The position numbers and the translations under genes are program-made. A stretch of DNA of 64,000 nucleotides. Origin: Paenibacillus allorhizosphaerae. Its GTDB lineage: Bacteria > Bacillota > Bacilli > Paenibacillales > NBRC-103111. The notes below the pieces were generated by a model. It was not told where the DNA came from, did no database searches, and was given only the letters and a program-made list of their open reading frames with translations. The stretch covers positions 248,001-312,000 of the forward strand of contig NZ_CAJVCE010000006.1 of NCBI RefSeq assembly GCF_910594985.1, in the 5' to 3' direction. Of the stretch, positions 1 through 9,231 are shown in pieces. Each line of letters starts with the position of its first letter. The stretch's first letter is position 1.

Positions 1-764
1 AGCTCTCCTCTTTCTTTGGCTTCGGCAACCGCCCGGTTGAAGCCGCTAAGCGCTACCATGCGCCCCGCAAAGTGAGCCGGCAAGTTCGACGGGAGAATAG
101 GATACGTTACCCAGACCAGCTCATCGCGGTGCTCCAGCGTGTAGTCGATGAACTTGTCCAGATCGACATAGCTCATTTTGAAAAGCGAAGACACCGGCTG
201 TGCCAACCCGTCTTGTCTGCGCCCGTACTCATAGCGCGCCCCGGCCGATACCGCGATATCCCCATCGCCGGTCGCATCGATATACTGCTTGGCACGGATG
301 ATATCCTTGGACGACTTACTGCGGATGCCGATCCCTTCCACCTTGCCATATTTGGCGTAAACCTCATCCACATACGTATTGAGCAGCAGCTTGACGCCGG
401 CCTCCAGGACGAGCTTGTTCAGAACAAATTTTAATATCTCCGGGTCAAACGGAGTGATATAACCGCCGGTTCCCTGCGTGGAACCCGGCTTGTCGTACGG
501 ACACTTGACTGTGCCCGTTGAGCCCTCATATGCAACCAATTCATCCACAACATCCTGAAATACGCCGCGGATAACTTGACGGTCCTGAAAATAATTCGTC
601 ATCCATGGACCAACCAAACTGCCGGTCCCGGCTCCTCCAAGAAAGGAGCTAGGCTCAATCAGAACCGTGCTGGCACCGGTGCGAGCCGAGGCGATTGCCG
701 CTGCGATTCCCGCAGGACCTCCGCCGATAACAGCGACTTCATAGTCGAAAACTGAAGCATTCAT
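1..764 (-). CDS. FAD-dependent oxidoreductase, 3' end outside window
   Basis: The reading frame opens with an ATG at 762-764, preceded by the Shine-Dalgarno TGGAGGTG at about 773-780 (written on the minus strand), and stays open to the window edge, so about 254 N-terminal residues are seen. Near the N terminus is a dinucleotide-binding GGGPAG motif, followed by an acidic residue at the end of the second strand (VLIEP), which is the classic FAD-binding Rossmann fold. The stretch DATGDGD further on is typical of the FAD_oxidored family, often found beside sugar transporters in Paenibacillus. It follows the binding protein by 16 bases and is probably the last gene seen of the ABC operon. The substrate cannot be read from the sequence; oxidation of an imported sugar or sugar acid is inference. 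Confidence 0.85.
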   Translation of the reverse strand, partial: MNASVFDYEVAVIGGGPAGIAAAIASARTGASTVLIEPSSFLGGAGTGSLVGPWMTNYFQDRQVIRGVFQDVVDELVAYEGSTGTVKCPYDKPGSTQGTGGYITPFDPEILKFVLNKLVLEAGVKLLLNTYVDEVYAKYGKVEGIGIRSKSSKDIIRAKQYIDATGDGDIAVSAGARYEYGRRQDGLAQPVSSLFKMSYVDLDKFIDYTLEHRDELVWVTYPILPSNLPAHFAGRMVALSGFNRAVAEAKERGE

Positions 765-780
765 ACTGAATACACCTCCA

Positions 781-2136
781 TTAATTTTTAGCCAAAATGT
801 CATCGGCGCGCTTCTTCATATTTCCAACCGCATCCGAGGTGCTTTTTTCACCGATCAGCGCACGTTCGCCTTCCTCATCAACAATTTTCTGAATTTCGGC
901 AAGGTTCTTGAACTGCGTATCGTTGACATACTCTACGTCCGCGAAAGCTACCCGTTTGAACGACTCAACGTCGAACAGTTTTTCGGGATTGTCGCCGAGC
1001 ACAAGCTTGGCTACTTTTTCTTTGTCTACTTTTTTCCATGCCGGGACGCGTCCGCTGGAAATGAGCGGTTCATTCCCTTCCGTCACGTACCATTTTAGGA
1101 ATTTCCATGCCGCTTCTTTATTCGCGGAGTTGGCGTTGATCGTGACAAAGTCCAGGTAACCTGTGCCCCCGCCGATGTATTTGCTGTTCGCCGTCATTTT
1201 TGGCGTTGGAGCAAACGCAGTGACAAAATCATGCGGGAAGTCCTTCGTATTTTTGATGCTGCGGATGCCTGCCGTACCGTTCCAAACCATCGCGGTTTTA
1301 CCGGAAAGGAATAGGCTTGTGCCTTGCAGCTTGGACGTTTTGGCTTCTGCGTAAGGAGGCTGCACTTTTAAGTTGCGCTCCATATCGACCATTGTGTCTA
1401 AGTACGACTTGAAAACCGGATTGTCGAGATTGCTCGTTTGGGCATCTTTGTAAAACGCGTTTGGACCGAGCTCGGTTTTTACCGTTTTGTCCATCCATTC
1501 ATAGATTTTCGGCTCCAGGTTGCCCACGAAGGAACCCCATCGCTTATCGTTGCCCTGGCCTTTGGTCAGTTTCACCGCATAATCTTTATATTGGTCCCAG
1601 GTCCAGTCCGTAGGAATCGGCAGCTTCGCTTCATCCAAGTAAGATTTATTGATGGAAACAAAATCGTTCAAAATGATCGCCGGGATATAATAGGATTTGT
1701 TATTAAACTTTGTAATCGCTTTATCGCCGAAGTTATCCTTAATGTCAAACTGATCTTTGGCAATATACGAATCCAGCGGCTCCACCAAATTGGCGTTGAT
1801 CCGCTTCACCAGTTTGTCCATTCGGTAGTTTACGTACAAGTCGACTTCGCCGCCTGCTATTAGCGATGTTTCGAGCTTGGTGTTACCGGCTTCGTCATTG
1901 ACGAACCGAACATATTCGACTTGAATGTCAGGATGAGCTTTATTCCAGTTCTCAACAGCCTGTTTCGGTCCGCTCTCTTCCGGAACCGCTCCCCAAAACT
2001 TCAGCTTCACGACTTTGCCTGAAGCCCCAGTACTGCCGGCGTTGTCAGCCGCTGGGTCCGAGCCGCAACCGGCTAGCCCCATTGCCGCGAGACTTGCCGT
2101 TAGAACAATACCCATCATACGTTGATGATTCATCAT
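781..2136 (-). CDS. Sugar ABC transporter substrate-binding lipoprotein
   Basis: A 451-residue extracellular solute-binding protein of family 1. It begins with a lipoprotein signal peptide ending in the lipobox LAGC, so the mature protein should be anchored by a lipidated cysteine on the outer face of the membrane. The body (residues about 45-430) has the features of maltose-type binding proteins, including FWGAVPE near the start and WNGTAGI and GGGTGYLDF later. It lies 33 bases after a permease gene and 16 bases before the FAD oxidoreductase in one minus-strand operon. No ATPase gene is present, as is common when MsmX-like ATPases are shared between sugar importers. The sugar is unknown; an oligosaccharide is inferred. 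Confidence 0.92.
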   Translation of the reverse strand: MMNHQRMMGIVLTASLAAMGLAGCGSDPAADNAGSTGASGKVVKLKFWGAVPEESGPKQAVENWNKAHPDIQVEYVRFVNDEAGNTKLETSLIAGGEVDLYVNYRMDKLVKRINANLVEPLDSYIAKDQFDIKDNFGDKAITKFNNKSYYIPAIILNDFVSINKSYLDEAKLPIPTDWTWDQYKDYAVKLTKGQGNDKRWGSFVGNLEPKIYEWMDKTVKTELGPNAFYKDAQTSNLDNPVFKSYLDTMVDMERNLKVQPPYAEAKTSKLQGTSLFLSGKTAMVWNGTAGIRSIKNTKDFPHDFVTAFAPTPKMTANSKYIGGGTGYLDFVTINANSANKEAAWKFLKWYVTEGNEPLISSGRVPAWKKVDKEKVAKLVLGDNPEKLFDVESFKRVAFADVEYVNDTQFKNLAEIQKIVDEEGERALIGEKSTSDAVGNMKKRADDILAKN

Positions 2137-2169
2137 TTTGTTATACCCTGCCTCTCTGTATGTGTAAAA

Positions 2170-3003
2170 TTACCCTTTCACTCCGGAGGATGCCACACCT
2201 TGAATAAACCAGCGCTGACCGAATAAAAATACCGCGATGACGGGTAAAATAGAGCTGACTGCGGCAGCCATCATTTGCGGATAGTTTGTGCCGGAATCAT
2301 CGACAAAATTAGTTAGGCCAAGCGGAACAGTAAACAATTTCTTGCTTGTTATAAAAACAAGCGGATTAACAAACTCATTCCAGTTCCATGTGAAGCTAAG
2401 GATGACCAAGGAAACCAGCGCAGGCTTGGACAAAGGGATGAAAATACGCGTCCAGATTTGAAAATGGTTGGCGCCTTCCATTTTTGCCGCCTCGGAGAAA
2501 TCGCCGGGTATCGTCAAATAAGTTTGGCGAAGCAGGAAAATGCCGATCGCCGTAAAGATTCCTGGCAATATCAAGGCCCAGTGCGAATTATAGATACCGA
2601 GATAATTGAATAAAATAAATCTCGGAATGAGCGTCACTTGATCAGGAACCATCATCGTTGCCAAGAAAATGAGAAAAACAAAGTTCTTGCCTTTGAATTC
2701 AAAGCGGGCAAAGCCGTAAGCGGTGGCAGAGCTGATCAGTACGGCGCCGATCACCGAAAGCACCGTTACTTTAATTGAATTGAAATAGTAGAGACCGAAT
2801 GGATGGGACCCGAACCAAATTTCCTTATAGTTATTCCATTGAATCTTGGCGGGTATCCAAATCATCGGATCATGAAATACGTCGATTTGCTTTTTCAACG
2901 ATGTCGACAGCATCCAGAGAAACGGCAACAGCATCGTAGCCGCCACGGCCGCCAGCAATATTGTCACGAACAGCTTTAGCCCATTGTTTTTGAGCCACGT
3001 CAT
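2170..3003 (-). CDS. Carbohydrate ABC transporter permease (MalG/UgpE type)
   Basis: A 277-residue inner-membrane permease with about six hydrophobic segments. The cytoplasmic EAA loop is visible as EAAKMEGANHFQIWTRIFIP at about residues 171-190; it docks the ATPase. The C terminus ends in QGVASSGVKG, a form common to MalG-type subunits. It pairs with the MalF-type permease 15 bases upstream and with the binding lipoprotein downstream. It should form the transmembrane pore with that partner, powered by an ATPase encoded elsewhere. Confidence 0.93.
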   Translation of the reverse strand: MTWLKNNGLKLFVTILLAAVAATMLLPFLWMLSTSLKKQIDVFHDPMIWIPAKIQWNNYKEIWFGSHPFGLYYFNSIKVTVLSVIGAVLISSATAYGFARFEFKGKNFVFLIFLATMMVPDQVTLIPRFILFNYLGIYNSHWALILPGIFTAIGIFLLRQTYLTIPGDFSEAAKMEGANHFQIWTRIFIPLSKPALVSLVILSFTWNWNEFVNPLVFITSKKLFTVPLGLTNFVDDSGTNYPQMMAAAVSSILPVIAVFLFGQRWFIQGVASSGVKG

Positions 3004-3018
3004 GCTTGTGTCCTCCTT

Positions 3019-3903
3019 CTAGTAATTCACCCAACGTTTTTGCCCAATCCACTGTACGATCGTGACCAGGAAAATAATCAGCGTCAAGATCCAAGCCATC
3101 GCGGACGCATAACCCATTTTGTAAAAGCTAAAGCCGGTCTGGTAAATATAAAAAGTTAATACGGAAGTGGAAGTACCCGGTCCCCCCTGCGTCATCATGA
3201 AGATGGCGGCAAATACCTGGAAGGAATGAATGATGCAAGTAATCAGGACAAAAAACGTTGTCGGCGACAAAAGCGGGATCGTCACACTAAAAAATTGTCT
3301 GACTTTACCGGCTCCGTCAATGCTGGACGCCTCATACAAATCTTTCGGAATGCTTTGCAGTCCGGCCAAATAAATGACCATGTTATAGCCGATTGCCGCC
3401 CATACGCTCATGATGATAATCGCGGCCAAAGCCCATTTCGGATCGGAGAGCCAGCCGGGCGGATGTTCGATGCCGAATCTACGGAGTGCTTGGTTAATCG
3501 GCCCTTGACTTGGAGAGTACAAGAGCGCCCATACCAGCGACACGGCAACAATACTCGAGACATACGGCATGAAAATAATCATACGCAGCGGCGTTTTGAA
3601 GAATGCGCCATGATTCAGCCCTACGGCGGTCAGCAGTGAAAATATCATAATTAACGGAACGGTCGTTACGGCAAAAATTAAATTGTTTTTAAGACTGTCC
3701 GTAAACCATTGATCAGACCACATCTGTGTATAATTATGAAAGCCGGTAAACCGGATGCCTTTGAGTCCCTCCATAAAGTTCCAGTCCGTAAAGGAGATGA
3801 CTAAGGAAAATATAATCGGAATCACTGTCAATAGCCCGAATCCGATGATTGCTGGCATAATAAACAGCCATCCTGTAAACGCTTCCTTTTTGTACGCGTT
3901 CAT
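3019..3903 (-). CDS. Carbohydrate ABC transporter permease (MalF/UgpA type)
   Basis: A 294-residue membrane protein with six predicted membrane segments and the EAA-type loop (YEASSIDGAGKVRQFFSVTI). The N terminus MNAYKKEAFTGWLFIMPAI is typical for sugar permeases of this subfamily. The ATG follows a clear AAAGGGGG ribosome site. It is the first gene of the transporter operon; a cre-like box lies about 140 bases upstream, and the two-component system is encoded just beyond that. Together with the second permease it forms the translocation channel. Confidence 0.93.
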   Translation of the reverse strand: MNAYKKEAFTGWLFIMPAIIGFGLLTVIPIIFSLVISFTDWNFMEGLKGIRFTGFHNYTQMWSDQWFTDSLKNNLIFAVTTVPLIMIFSLLTAVGLNHGAFFKTPLRMIIFMPYVSSIVAVSLVWALLYSPSQGPINQALRRFGIEHPPGWLSDPKWALAAIIIMSVWAAIGYNMVIYLAGLQSIPKDLYEASSIDGAGKVRQFFSVTIPLLSPTTFFVLITCIIHSFQVFAAIFMMTQGGPGTSTSVLTFYIYQTGFSFYKMGYASAMAWILTLIIFLVTIVQWIGQKRWVNY

Positions 3904-4043
3904 AAATTGCCCCCTTTCTGCTTACTCGTGCTGTGGTCTTGACGCCTATTATCGTAAACCATGGGGCGGATGGGTTAAACCAACAATCACACGAAAAAAG
4001 GATACGAAAATTGGAAAGTTAACCGTTTTCAAATCATCTCATT

Positions 4044-4057
4044 TGTAAACGGATACA
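4044..4057. promoter_or_regulatory. cre-like box upstream of the sugar ABC operon
   Basis: The sequence TGTAAACGGATACA matches the CcpA cre consensus TGWAANCGNTNWCA at 13 of 14 positions and lies in a longer palindrome, TTTGTAAACGGATACAAA. It sits about 140 bases upstream of the first permease gene. Repression by CcpA when glucose is present is inferred. Confidence 0.55.
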
Positions 4058-4090
4058 AATCTTTGAAGCCAAGACACGATTCTACGAAAA

Positions 4091-4137
4091 CAAAAAAATC
4101 ACATAGAACTCTTCACAGCAGTTCAAGTGATTTTTAC
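4091..4137 (-). terminator. Terminator after the AraC-type response regulator
   Basis: Read on the minus strand, AAATCAC and GAACT pair with AGTTC and GTGATTT around a short loop, followed by a run of T. It lies just after the regulator stop codon, so it ends the kinase-regulator transcript and separates it from the transporter genes. Confidence 0.7.
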
Positions 4138-4154
4138 ATGTTCCATAAGTGAAA

Positions 4155-5720
4155 TTATTTGCGGGAAGCCGTGTATTGAATCGGTGTGCAGCCTGTGTAT
4201 TTTTTGAAAATTTTGGAGAAGTACTTTGGATTGTCCATGCCGACACGCTCCCCTACTTCAAACCAATCCAATTTTCTGCCGCGGAGCAGCTCTTTCGCCT
4301 TCTCAACGCGAATTTCCTGAATATATTGGGAGAATGTTTTGCCGACTTCCTTTGTAAACAGATTGCTGAAATAGTTCTCGCTGAGGTTGACAACATGCGC
4401 TACGTCCTGTACCCGAATCTGTTCGGCATAATGCATTTTGATATAATCGATGGCCCGCTGTACTTCGGGCCGATGATAAGCGTTTTTTTTAAACACAACC
4501 AGCATTTCCCTAGCGAGCTGATGCAGATGGTAGCACCAAGTGCGAAGCTCGAGGTAGGTTCCGCGGGTGTTCACATGCTCAAACATGGATTCCGACAGCA
4601 TGCTGGCCGGAACTTGTCCGCCCCAATCCTTGAGGAGCAGAATGACAGACGATACCCATGCGTGAACCGCATCAACGACTTCGGTGACATTTACATCCTC
4701 TGTTACGGTTGCAGGAAAAAGCGTCTGAAACGCTTTCTCGGCCGCTTCATCGTCATGCCCTTCCAAACAAATCAAATACTTTTTGAAATCTCCCATTTCC
4801 ATAAACTGCGAGTGCCGATCGGAAAATGCGGATTGTTCCGAATCATACGCATACACGCCATAGCCTCGGTAAAATACGAGTCGGAGCGCAGCTTGCGCCT
4901 CTCGGTACGCTTCCATCCGTTCTCCCGCTAGATGAAAAGCCTGGCTGACACCGCAGCTAAAGGTGTCGCCGCATGCATGCCGCATGGCCGTCATGCGTTC
5001 GAGAAGCACGCAAGTGATTTCAAAATCCGAAGAAGCATCTTTCGGCATGCGAAAGAAAAGAGTCCATCCGGAGGAGCTTTCATATATAAACATACAATCG
5101 ATAGCTTCGACCTGTTCTTTGAACGCTTCCAGCTGTACATGCAGCTCGTTGTACTTGATGCTTGTCCCTGCATGACCTTGGTTTCCTTCCAGTACAACGA
5201 CGGCATACCTGCTCCCGGATTTTATCGCTCCATCATACACGTCATTCGGCGTCCCCTGCAGCCAATCAAGCCAATCTTCCCGCATCACCTTCCACGGCGA
5301 TTCCGCATCGGCTTTTTCGGCCGTCATGGCGGATTCCTTCGGTACGAGTGCCTCTTTGATTTTGAGCACCGATTGGAGCAGCTCGTCTGGATCCATGCGA
5401 AATTTATTCATATAGTCCACGGCACCCAGCTTCAACGCTTCTCGAACGGTTGGGAAATCCTCCAGTACGCTCAGAATGACAAACCGAATATGCGGAAATT
5501 GTTCTCGCACTTCTTTCATCATTTGCAAGCCGTCCATATGAGGCATCCGAATATCTGTCAAAACCAACTCCGGCTGTACGGTGCGGATTAGCTCCAGACC
5601 GCTTCGGCCATCCGCCGCTTCGCCGGCAATTTCAATTTCGTGGCTTTCCCAGTCTACACTGGAGATGACGCCCTTGCGCACAAGAACTTCATCATCAATT
5701 ACGACCATCTTCACCTTCAT
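4155..5720 (-). CDS. Response regulator, AraC-type output (YesN-like)
   Basis: A 521-residue regulator. Residues 1-120 form a CheY-like receiver with the acidic pair D9-D10 and the phosphoacceptor D56 in LVLTDIRMP. The central 250 residues are a variable linker domain. The C-terminal 100 residues carry two helix-turn-helix motifs of the AraC family (RVQDVAHVVNLSENYFSNLF, then a second copy ending in KYFSKIFKKYTGCTP). It overlaps the sensor kinase gene by 26 bases, so the two are translated together. The most likely target is the sugar ABC operon directly downstream, as in other YesM/YesN-type systems; this is inferred from position. Confidence 0.93.
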   Translation of the reverse strand: MKVKMVVIDDEVLVRKGVISSVDWESHEIEIAGEAADGRSGLELIRTVQPELVLTDIRMPHMDGLQMMKEVREQFPHIRFVILSVLEDFPTVREALKLGAVDYMNKFRMDPDELLQSVLKIKEALVPKESAMTAEKADAESPWKVMREDWLDWLQGTPNDVYDGAIKSGSRYAVVVLEGNQGHAGTSIKYNELHVQLEAFKEQVEAIDCMFIYESSSGWTLFFRMPKDASSDFEITCVLLERMTAMRHACGDTFSCGVSQAFHLAGERMEAYREAQAALRLVFYRGYGVYAYDSEQSAFSDRHSQFMEMGDFKKYLICLEGHDDEAAEKAFQTLFPATVTEDVNVTEVVDAVHAWVSSVILLLKDWGGQVPASMLSESMFEHVNTRGTYLELRTWCYHLHQLAREMLVVFKKNAYHRPEVQRAIDYIKMHYAEQIRVQDVAHVVNLSENYFSNLFTKEVGKTFSQYIQEIRVEKAKELLRGRKLDWFEVGERVGMDNPKYFSKIFKKYTGCTPIQYTASRK

Positions 5721-7497
5721 GGCCCCCCTTCTCGCGGTATGGCAGCGTAATCGTGACGCGGGTCAGCTGCTCTTTCGAGTCTCTTTCGATCTTCAGTCCA
5801 TAAGGCCCCTCATACATCAGCTTGATTCGCTTATTCACATTGGCAAGGCCGATGCTGGGACCGATTTGTTCCTGCGCTAACTGCGCTTGCAGTTCCTCCA
5901 GCCGCTCTTCGGTCAGCCCGCTGCCGGTATCCTCAACGATCAGTAGAAGCAGACCTTCCTTACGATAAGCGCGGATATGCATTTCTCCGCTTTTTTCCAT
6001 AAATAGCCCATGCTGATATACGTTTTCCACAAGCGGCTGCAGCGATAATTTGGGCACGAGCGCGTCCAGGCAGCTCTTGTCAATGTCGTAATGAACTTGA
6101 ATCGTGTCGCCGAATCTGTATTTTTGAATCGTAAGGAAATACTGCACATTCTCCATCTCGTCGCGCAGCGGGATAACCTCTTGTCCCCGGTGAATGCTCG
6201 TATTCAGCAAATGACCGAGCGCCATCAGCATCTCCGTAATCTGTTTGTTCCCGGACATGAGGGACATCCATTTGATGGTGTTCATCGTATTGTACAGAAA
6301 ATGCGGGGTAATTTGCGCCTGCAGCGCCTCCAGTTTTGCTTGTTCCTTCTTTTTCTCCAAAATAATTTCATTCTGAATCCGGCCCCGCAAATCGGACAGC
6401 ATACTGTTGAAGCTTTGCCCCAAAAATCCGATTTCATCGCGCGTCTTAACCGTATAGACGACGTCGAGTGCGCCGCTTTCGACCTTCTTCATGACCCTTC
6501 TAAGCTCGCTTAGCGGTTTGATCAGCATGGAGGTCAGGCCGATAATCAAGCCTGCGAACAGCGCTAAGCAGACAATGAGAATCACAATCGCGATATTTCG
6601 GTTATGAAGAACTGTTTTTAACATATCCCGGTAAGGAACAACCTGCACGACACGCCAGCCCGTGACCGGAACTACGTAACTCCCTACGATAAACTTAGTA
6701 TCGCCGATACGTGTCTGAAATGTGTCTCCGTTGCTGTCAAGAAGCGGCTGAATCGATTTGTATATATTCTCCGATTGGGCAGCGTCATCGCTTAATATGG
6801 CCCCGTCCCGATCAACAATAAACCCCAGACTCGACGAATAGGCCGCATCGGGATTCAATATGTCCAAATATGGCGTAACCGGCTCACTGATTGCGAGCAT
6901 TCCAAGATTGTCGATGAGATTATCTGCCTTGACAAGCATGGATAACGTCATCAGCTTGGCGCTTGACGGGGAGACAAAGTTATCCTGCTGCAGCGTCCAA
7001 ACCATGAAGCCGTTCTTTTCGACCGTTTTGGCATACCAAGGCGCCTGCCGGATCGCCTCTTTCGTCGTGACAAAGCTGCTCCAATTCGTATATAAACTGC
7101 CCGAATTATCCATCAGGGTCAAGTAGACGGAGTCCGATGCGATCGAGGTCGTAACCTCCAAATATTTCTTATCCATGAAGTGGGACAACCCCAGCTTTGC
7201 TTTGTCCGTTGCCGGCGGCGAAACGAGCATTTCCCTCAGCCGTTCGTCCAGCACAATCGCCCGGGAGATGTTGGAGAGCTCATTCAAGCGGCGTTCGATG
7301 TTCCGGTTAACCTGCTGCAGCCGATCGGACGTCATTTTGGCGATTTGCGAAGTCATCTCCTGCTCAAAGCTCTGGTAGACGTAGATGCCAACCCCGGTAA
7401 TCGGCACCAGAATAAACAGAATAAACGCTGTAATCAGTTTGGTTCGTAGACTGACAAAGCCGAAATAGGATTGCCATTTTCGCTGAAATGCCTTCAA
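5695..7497 (-). CDS. Sensor histidine kinase (YesM-like)
   Basis: A 600-residue membrane sensor. A membrane segment near residues 17-37 and another near 300-320 bracket an extracytoplasmic sensing domain of about 260 residues. A HAMP linker follows, then the LytS/YesM-type kinase core with phosphoacceptor histidine in QITPHFLYNTMNT, the N box SLQPLVENVYQHG and the ATP-binding motif VEDTGSGL. The gene starts the two-component operon and overlaps the regulator gene. It probably senses extracellular sugar directly or through the binding lipoprotein encoded further along. Confidence 0.93.
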   Translation of the reverse strand: MKAFQRKWQSYFGFVSLRTKLITAFILFILVPITGVGIYVYQSFEQEMTSQIAKMTSDRLQQVNRNIERRLNELSNISRAIVLDERLREMLVSPPATDKAKLGLSHFMDKKYLEVTTSIASDSVYLTLMDNSGSLYTNWSSFVTTKEAIRQAPWYAKTVEKNGFMVWTLQQDNFVSPSSAKLMTLSMLVKADNLIDNLGMLAISEPVTPYLDILNPDAAYSSSLGFIVDRDGAILSDDAAQSENIYKSIQPLLDSNGDTFQTRIGDTKFIVGSYVVPVTGWRVVQVVPYRDMLKTVLHNRNIAIVILIVCLALFAGLIIGLTSMLIKPLSELRRVMKKVESGALDVVYTVKTRDEIGFLGQSFNSMLSDLRGRIQNEIILEKKKEQAKLEALQAQITPHFLYNTMNTIKWMSLMSGNKQITEMLMALGHLLNTSIHRGQEVIPLRDEMENVQYFLTIQKYRFGDTIQVHYDIDKSCLDALVPKLSLQPLVENVYQHGLFMEKSGEMHIRAYRKEGLLLLIVEDTGSGLTEERLEELQAQLAQEQIGPSIGLANVNKRIKLMYEGPYGLKIERDSKEQLTRVTITLPYREKGGHEGEDGRN

Positions 7498-8009
7498 TCC
7501 TTGCCGCCACCTCTTTTACTGCACATATACGTTTCAATTGATACTTACTCTAACATAGTTCAATGCAAAACAAAAAAAGACCGTTAAGCTTCCGAGTGGA
7601 AAAGTCCCGATCGATGCAACACGCGGAGATGTAGCAGATTCCTGCCGCAGAAGATGACGGCGAAGATGATATGCTTCTGAATATACCAGTCAATTTTTGT
7701 TTAGAAATTGTTCAACGAGAGTGTCCATTCCGTAGTATTTTCTAGACATATGTATAAAATACGTGTTTTTTTGTGCAATAGTATATTAAAGCATTAGACA
7801 TCCCCTTCTCTTGCAGGGTCATCCGGTTCCGCCAGTCGTCAGGGTTATGCACCTCACAGTGAACGGGAGACTTTCACTCCCTAGTCGAATGCGCTGCCAA
7901 GCACACAAGAGGGCGGCCACAAATGAACTTAAGTGCGGCCGGCGCGTCTCGGCCCGGAGGATGACGATGCTGGCTAGCAGCCTTTCGTTCAAGCTTCATC
8001 GCTCCCCGA
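7498..8009. other. Intergenic stretch without a supported gene
   Basis: About 510 bases between the sensor kinase and the Dabb protein. The AT-rich part next to the kinase should hold its promoter. The GC-rich part from about 7800 to 8000 has open frames on the plus strand but no ribosome site or recognisable protein, so no gene is called. Confidence 0.5.
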
Positions 8010-8315
8010 TCAATCCAAAGCCTCAAAATCGATCTCCTGGAAATGTAGCACTTCTTTCTCCCATACCTGCTTCACGTAATCCATATGGGCAGGATGCTCG
8101 TTGTACGCTAGATAAGCCCCCCTGTCGGCGAACACCATCGAAAATCCGAAATGGTAATCGGTTTTCACGCTCACTTGGCGAAACACTTCGAACTGTTGCA
8201 CCTGCGGTATAGCGGACAAAATCTCCGCGCTTTTATCCAGAAACGCCCTGGTCTCAGCCGTATCGAGTTCGTATTTCAACGTAAATACGACCATATGCTT
8301 AACAGGCTTGGTCAT
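8010..8315 (-). CDS. Dabb family stress-responsive A/B barrel protein
   Basis: A protein of about 101 residues that fits the Dabb (stress responsive A/B barrel) family in length and pattern: a first strand KHMVVFTLK, a central FEVFRQVS and an ending YNEHPAHMDYVKQVW. The ATG at 8315 is chosen over an in-frame GTG nine bases upstream because GGGAGGTG sits at the right spacing for the ATG and overlaps the GTG. Dabb proteins are small dimeric cytoplasmic proteins; a few are enzymes, most have no known reaction. It appears to be transcribed alone. Confidence 0.88.
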   Translation of the reverse strand: MTKPVKHMVVFTLKYELDTAETRAFLDKSAEILSAIPQVQQFEVFRQVSVKTDYHFGFSMVFADRGAYLAYNEHPAHMDYVKQVWEKEVLHFQEIDFEALD

Positions 8316-8933
8316 CGTACACACCTCCCGGAATCAATTGGAATATCGTTTCAATCCATTACTATTATACCCGATGTCGCGGCGATGCCAAAGCTATTGT
8401 TCATCGTTGGCCTTTACTTCGACATTTTCATTTCTTTGCCATAACGTGTGATTCTTCCGATTTTTTTTGGAATTATTGAATATGGAGGTGTAAAAATGGC
8501 CGCCTCTTCCGCTTGCGAGTCGAACCACAGGTTGGGCGTAATCTTTTGTATTTTGTTTTGCGTCCTTCACCCTCTTAACTTGCCTTCATCTCTCTTATCA
8601 CTCTTAAGCGACCTGCGGCTTCTTTTCGATTGCTCTTTTCCTTGCCGTTATTTGCGATCGGGTACTCACTATTCTACCTGTTTCGCCAAGTGCGGCCCAT
8701 CCCAACCCGATGCCAGTCAACGCGCTTTTGAAGGCTCTTGAGAGTTTTTCCCTAAAAAACTTGCCTTCACTTATGAAAAGGTTCACCGCAAATGATCTTA
8801 AATTATCTTGCCGTTAGCGAAGCGAGGCTAACGATCGTTTACGCGGTATCCTCGTCATGTAATTTGTTTTTCTCGTAGATCGGCGAATTTTATCGCAAAA
8901 TAAAGACACCCAAACGGGTGCCTTACTTAAGTT
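8316..8933. other. Intergenic stretch, mostly empty
   Basis: About 600 bases. A plus-strand frame from 8448 with a fair ribosome site encodes a cysteine-rich sequence that does not look like a natural protein. The stretch 8803-8854 resembles the repeat family described elsewhere (GCCGTTAGCGAAGCGAGGCT). Nothing else was recognised. Confidence 0.45.
8893..8923 (-). terminator. Terminator after the small broken gene
   Basis: On the minus strand GGCACCC pairs with GGGTGTC around a TTTG-type loop and is followed by CTTTATTTT. It lies directly after the stop codon of the frameshifted small gene. Confidence 0.75.
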
Positions 8934-9138
8934 TTATTCAACAATGTATTTCTTTAAAATATTGAACCGTTGTTCCCTATGCAACTTCTTGCCTGTACCC
9001 TCGATACGGTTCTCCGCGCCGCCTGTAACGGCAAGTTTAAGGACCATCCTTCAGCAGATGGCCCATTCTTTCTTGTGTTTGCTGCAATGTAATTCTTTGT
9101 CTCGACATTGATCCAGTATAATACCCGTAACCGTACAT
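8934..9138 (-). pseudogene. Small gene with a single frameshift, about 68 codons
   Basis: Reading from an ATG at 9138 gives a Gly/Tyr-rich start (MYGYGYYTGSMSRQRITLQQ) that runs to LLKDGP and a stop. Shifting one base at that point opens a second frame, LKLAVTGGAENRIEG and onward, which ends at 8934 right before a good terminator. The length, 205 bases, is 68 codons plus one base, as expected for a one-base insertion. No clear Shine-Dalgarno precedes the ATG; an in-frame GTG ten codons upstream is an alternative. The family is not recognised. A programmed shift is possible but a broken gene is more likely. Confidence 0.5.
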
Positions 9139-9164
9139 CAGATGATATTGAGTAAATAATTGCA

Positions 9165-9220
9165 CCCCTTAGAATAGATATTGGACTAACCCTCTAGGTA
9201 AGCCGATCCATTCTAAGGGG
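9165..9220. repeat. Inverted repeat with perfect 11-base arms
   Basis: CCCCTTAGAAT at 9165-9175 is the exact reverse complement of ATTCTAAGGGG at 9210-9220. The 34-base loop and lack of a strong T run make a simple terminator doubtful. It lies just after the stop of the 9232-9699 gene and just before the small broken gene, so it may be a processing site or a weak terminator. Confidence 0.6.
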
Positions 9221-9231
9221 CGTTGATTGCT

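Noticed and set aside
8490-8540. tRNA-like GGTTCGACTC on the minus strand
   Set aside because: The flanking bases do not pair as a T arm and no acceptor stem, anticodon or CCA arrangement could be found.
8448-8741. Plus-strand ORF with a fair ribosome site (GGAGGTG)
   Set aside because: The product is rich in Cys, Leu and Ser with no recognisable fold and reads like reverse-strand noise; no terminator or neighbour supports it.
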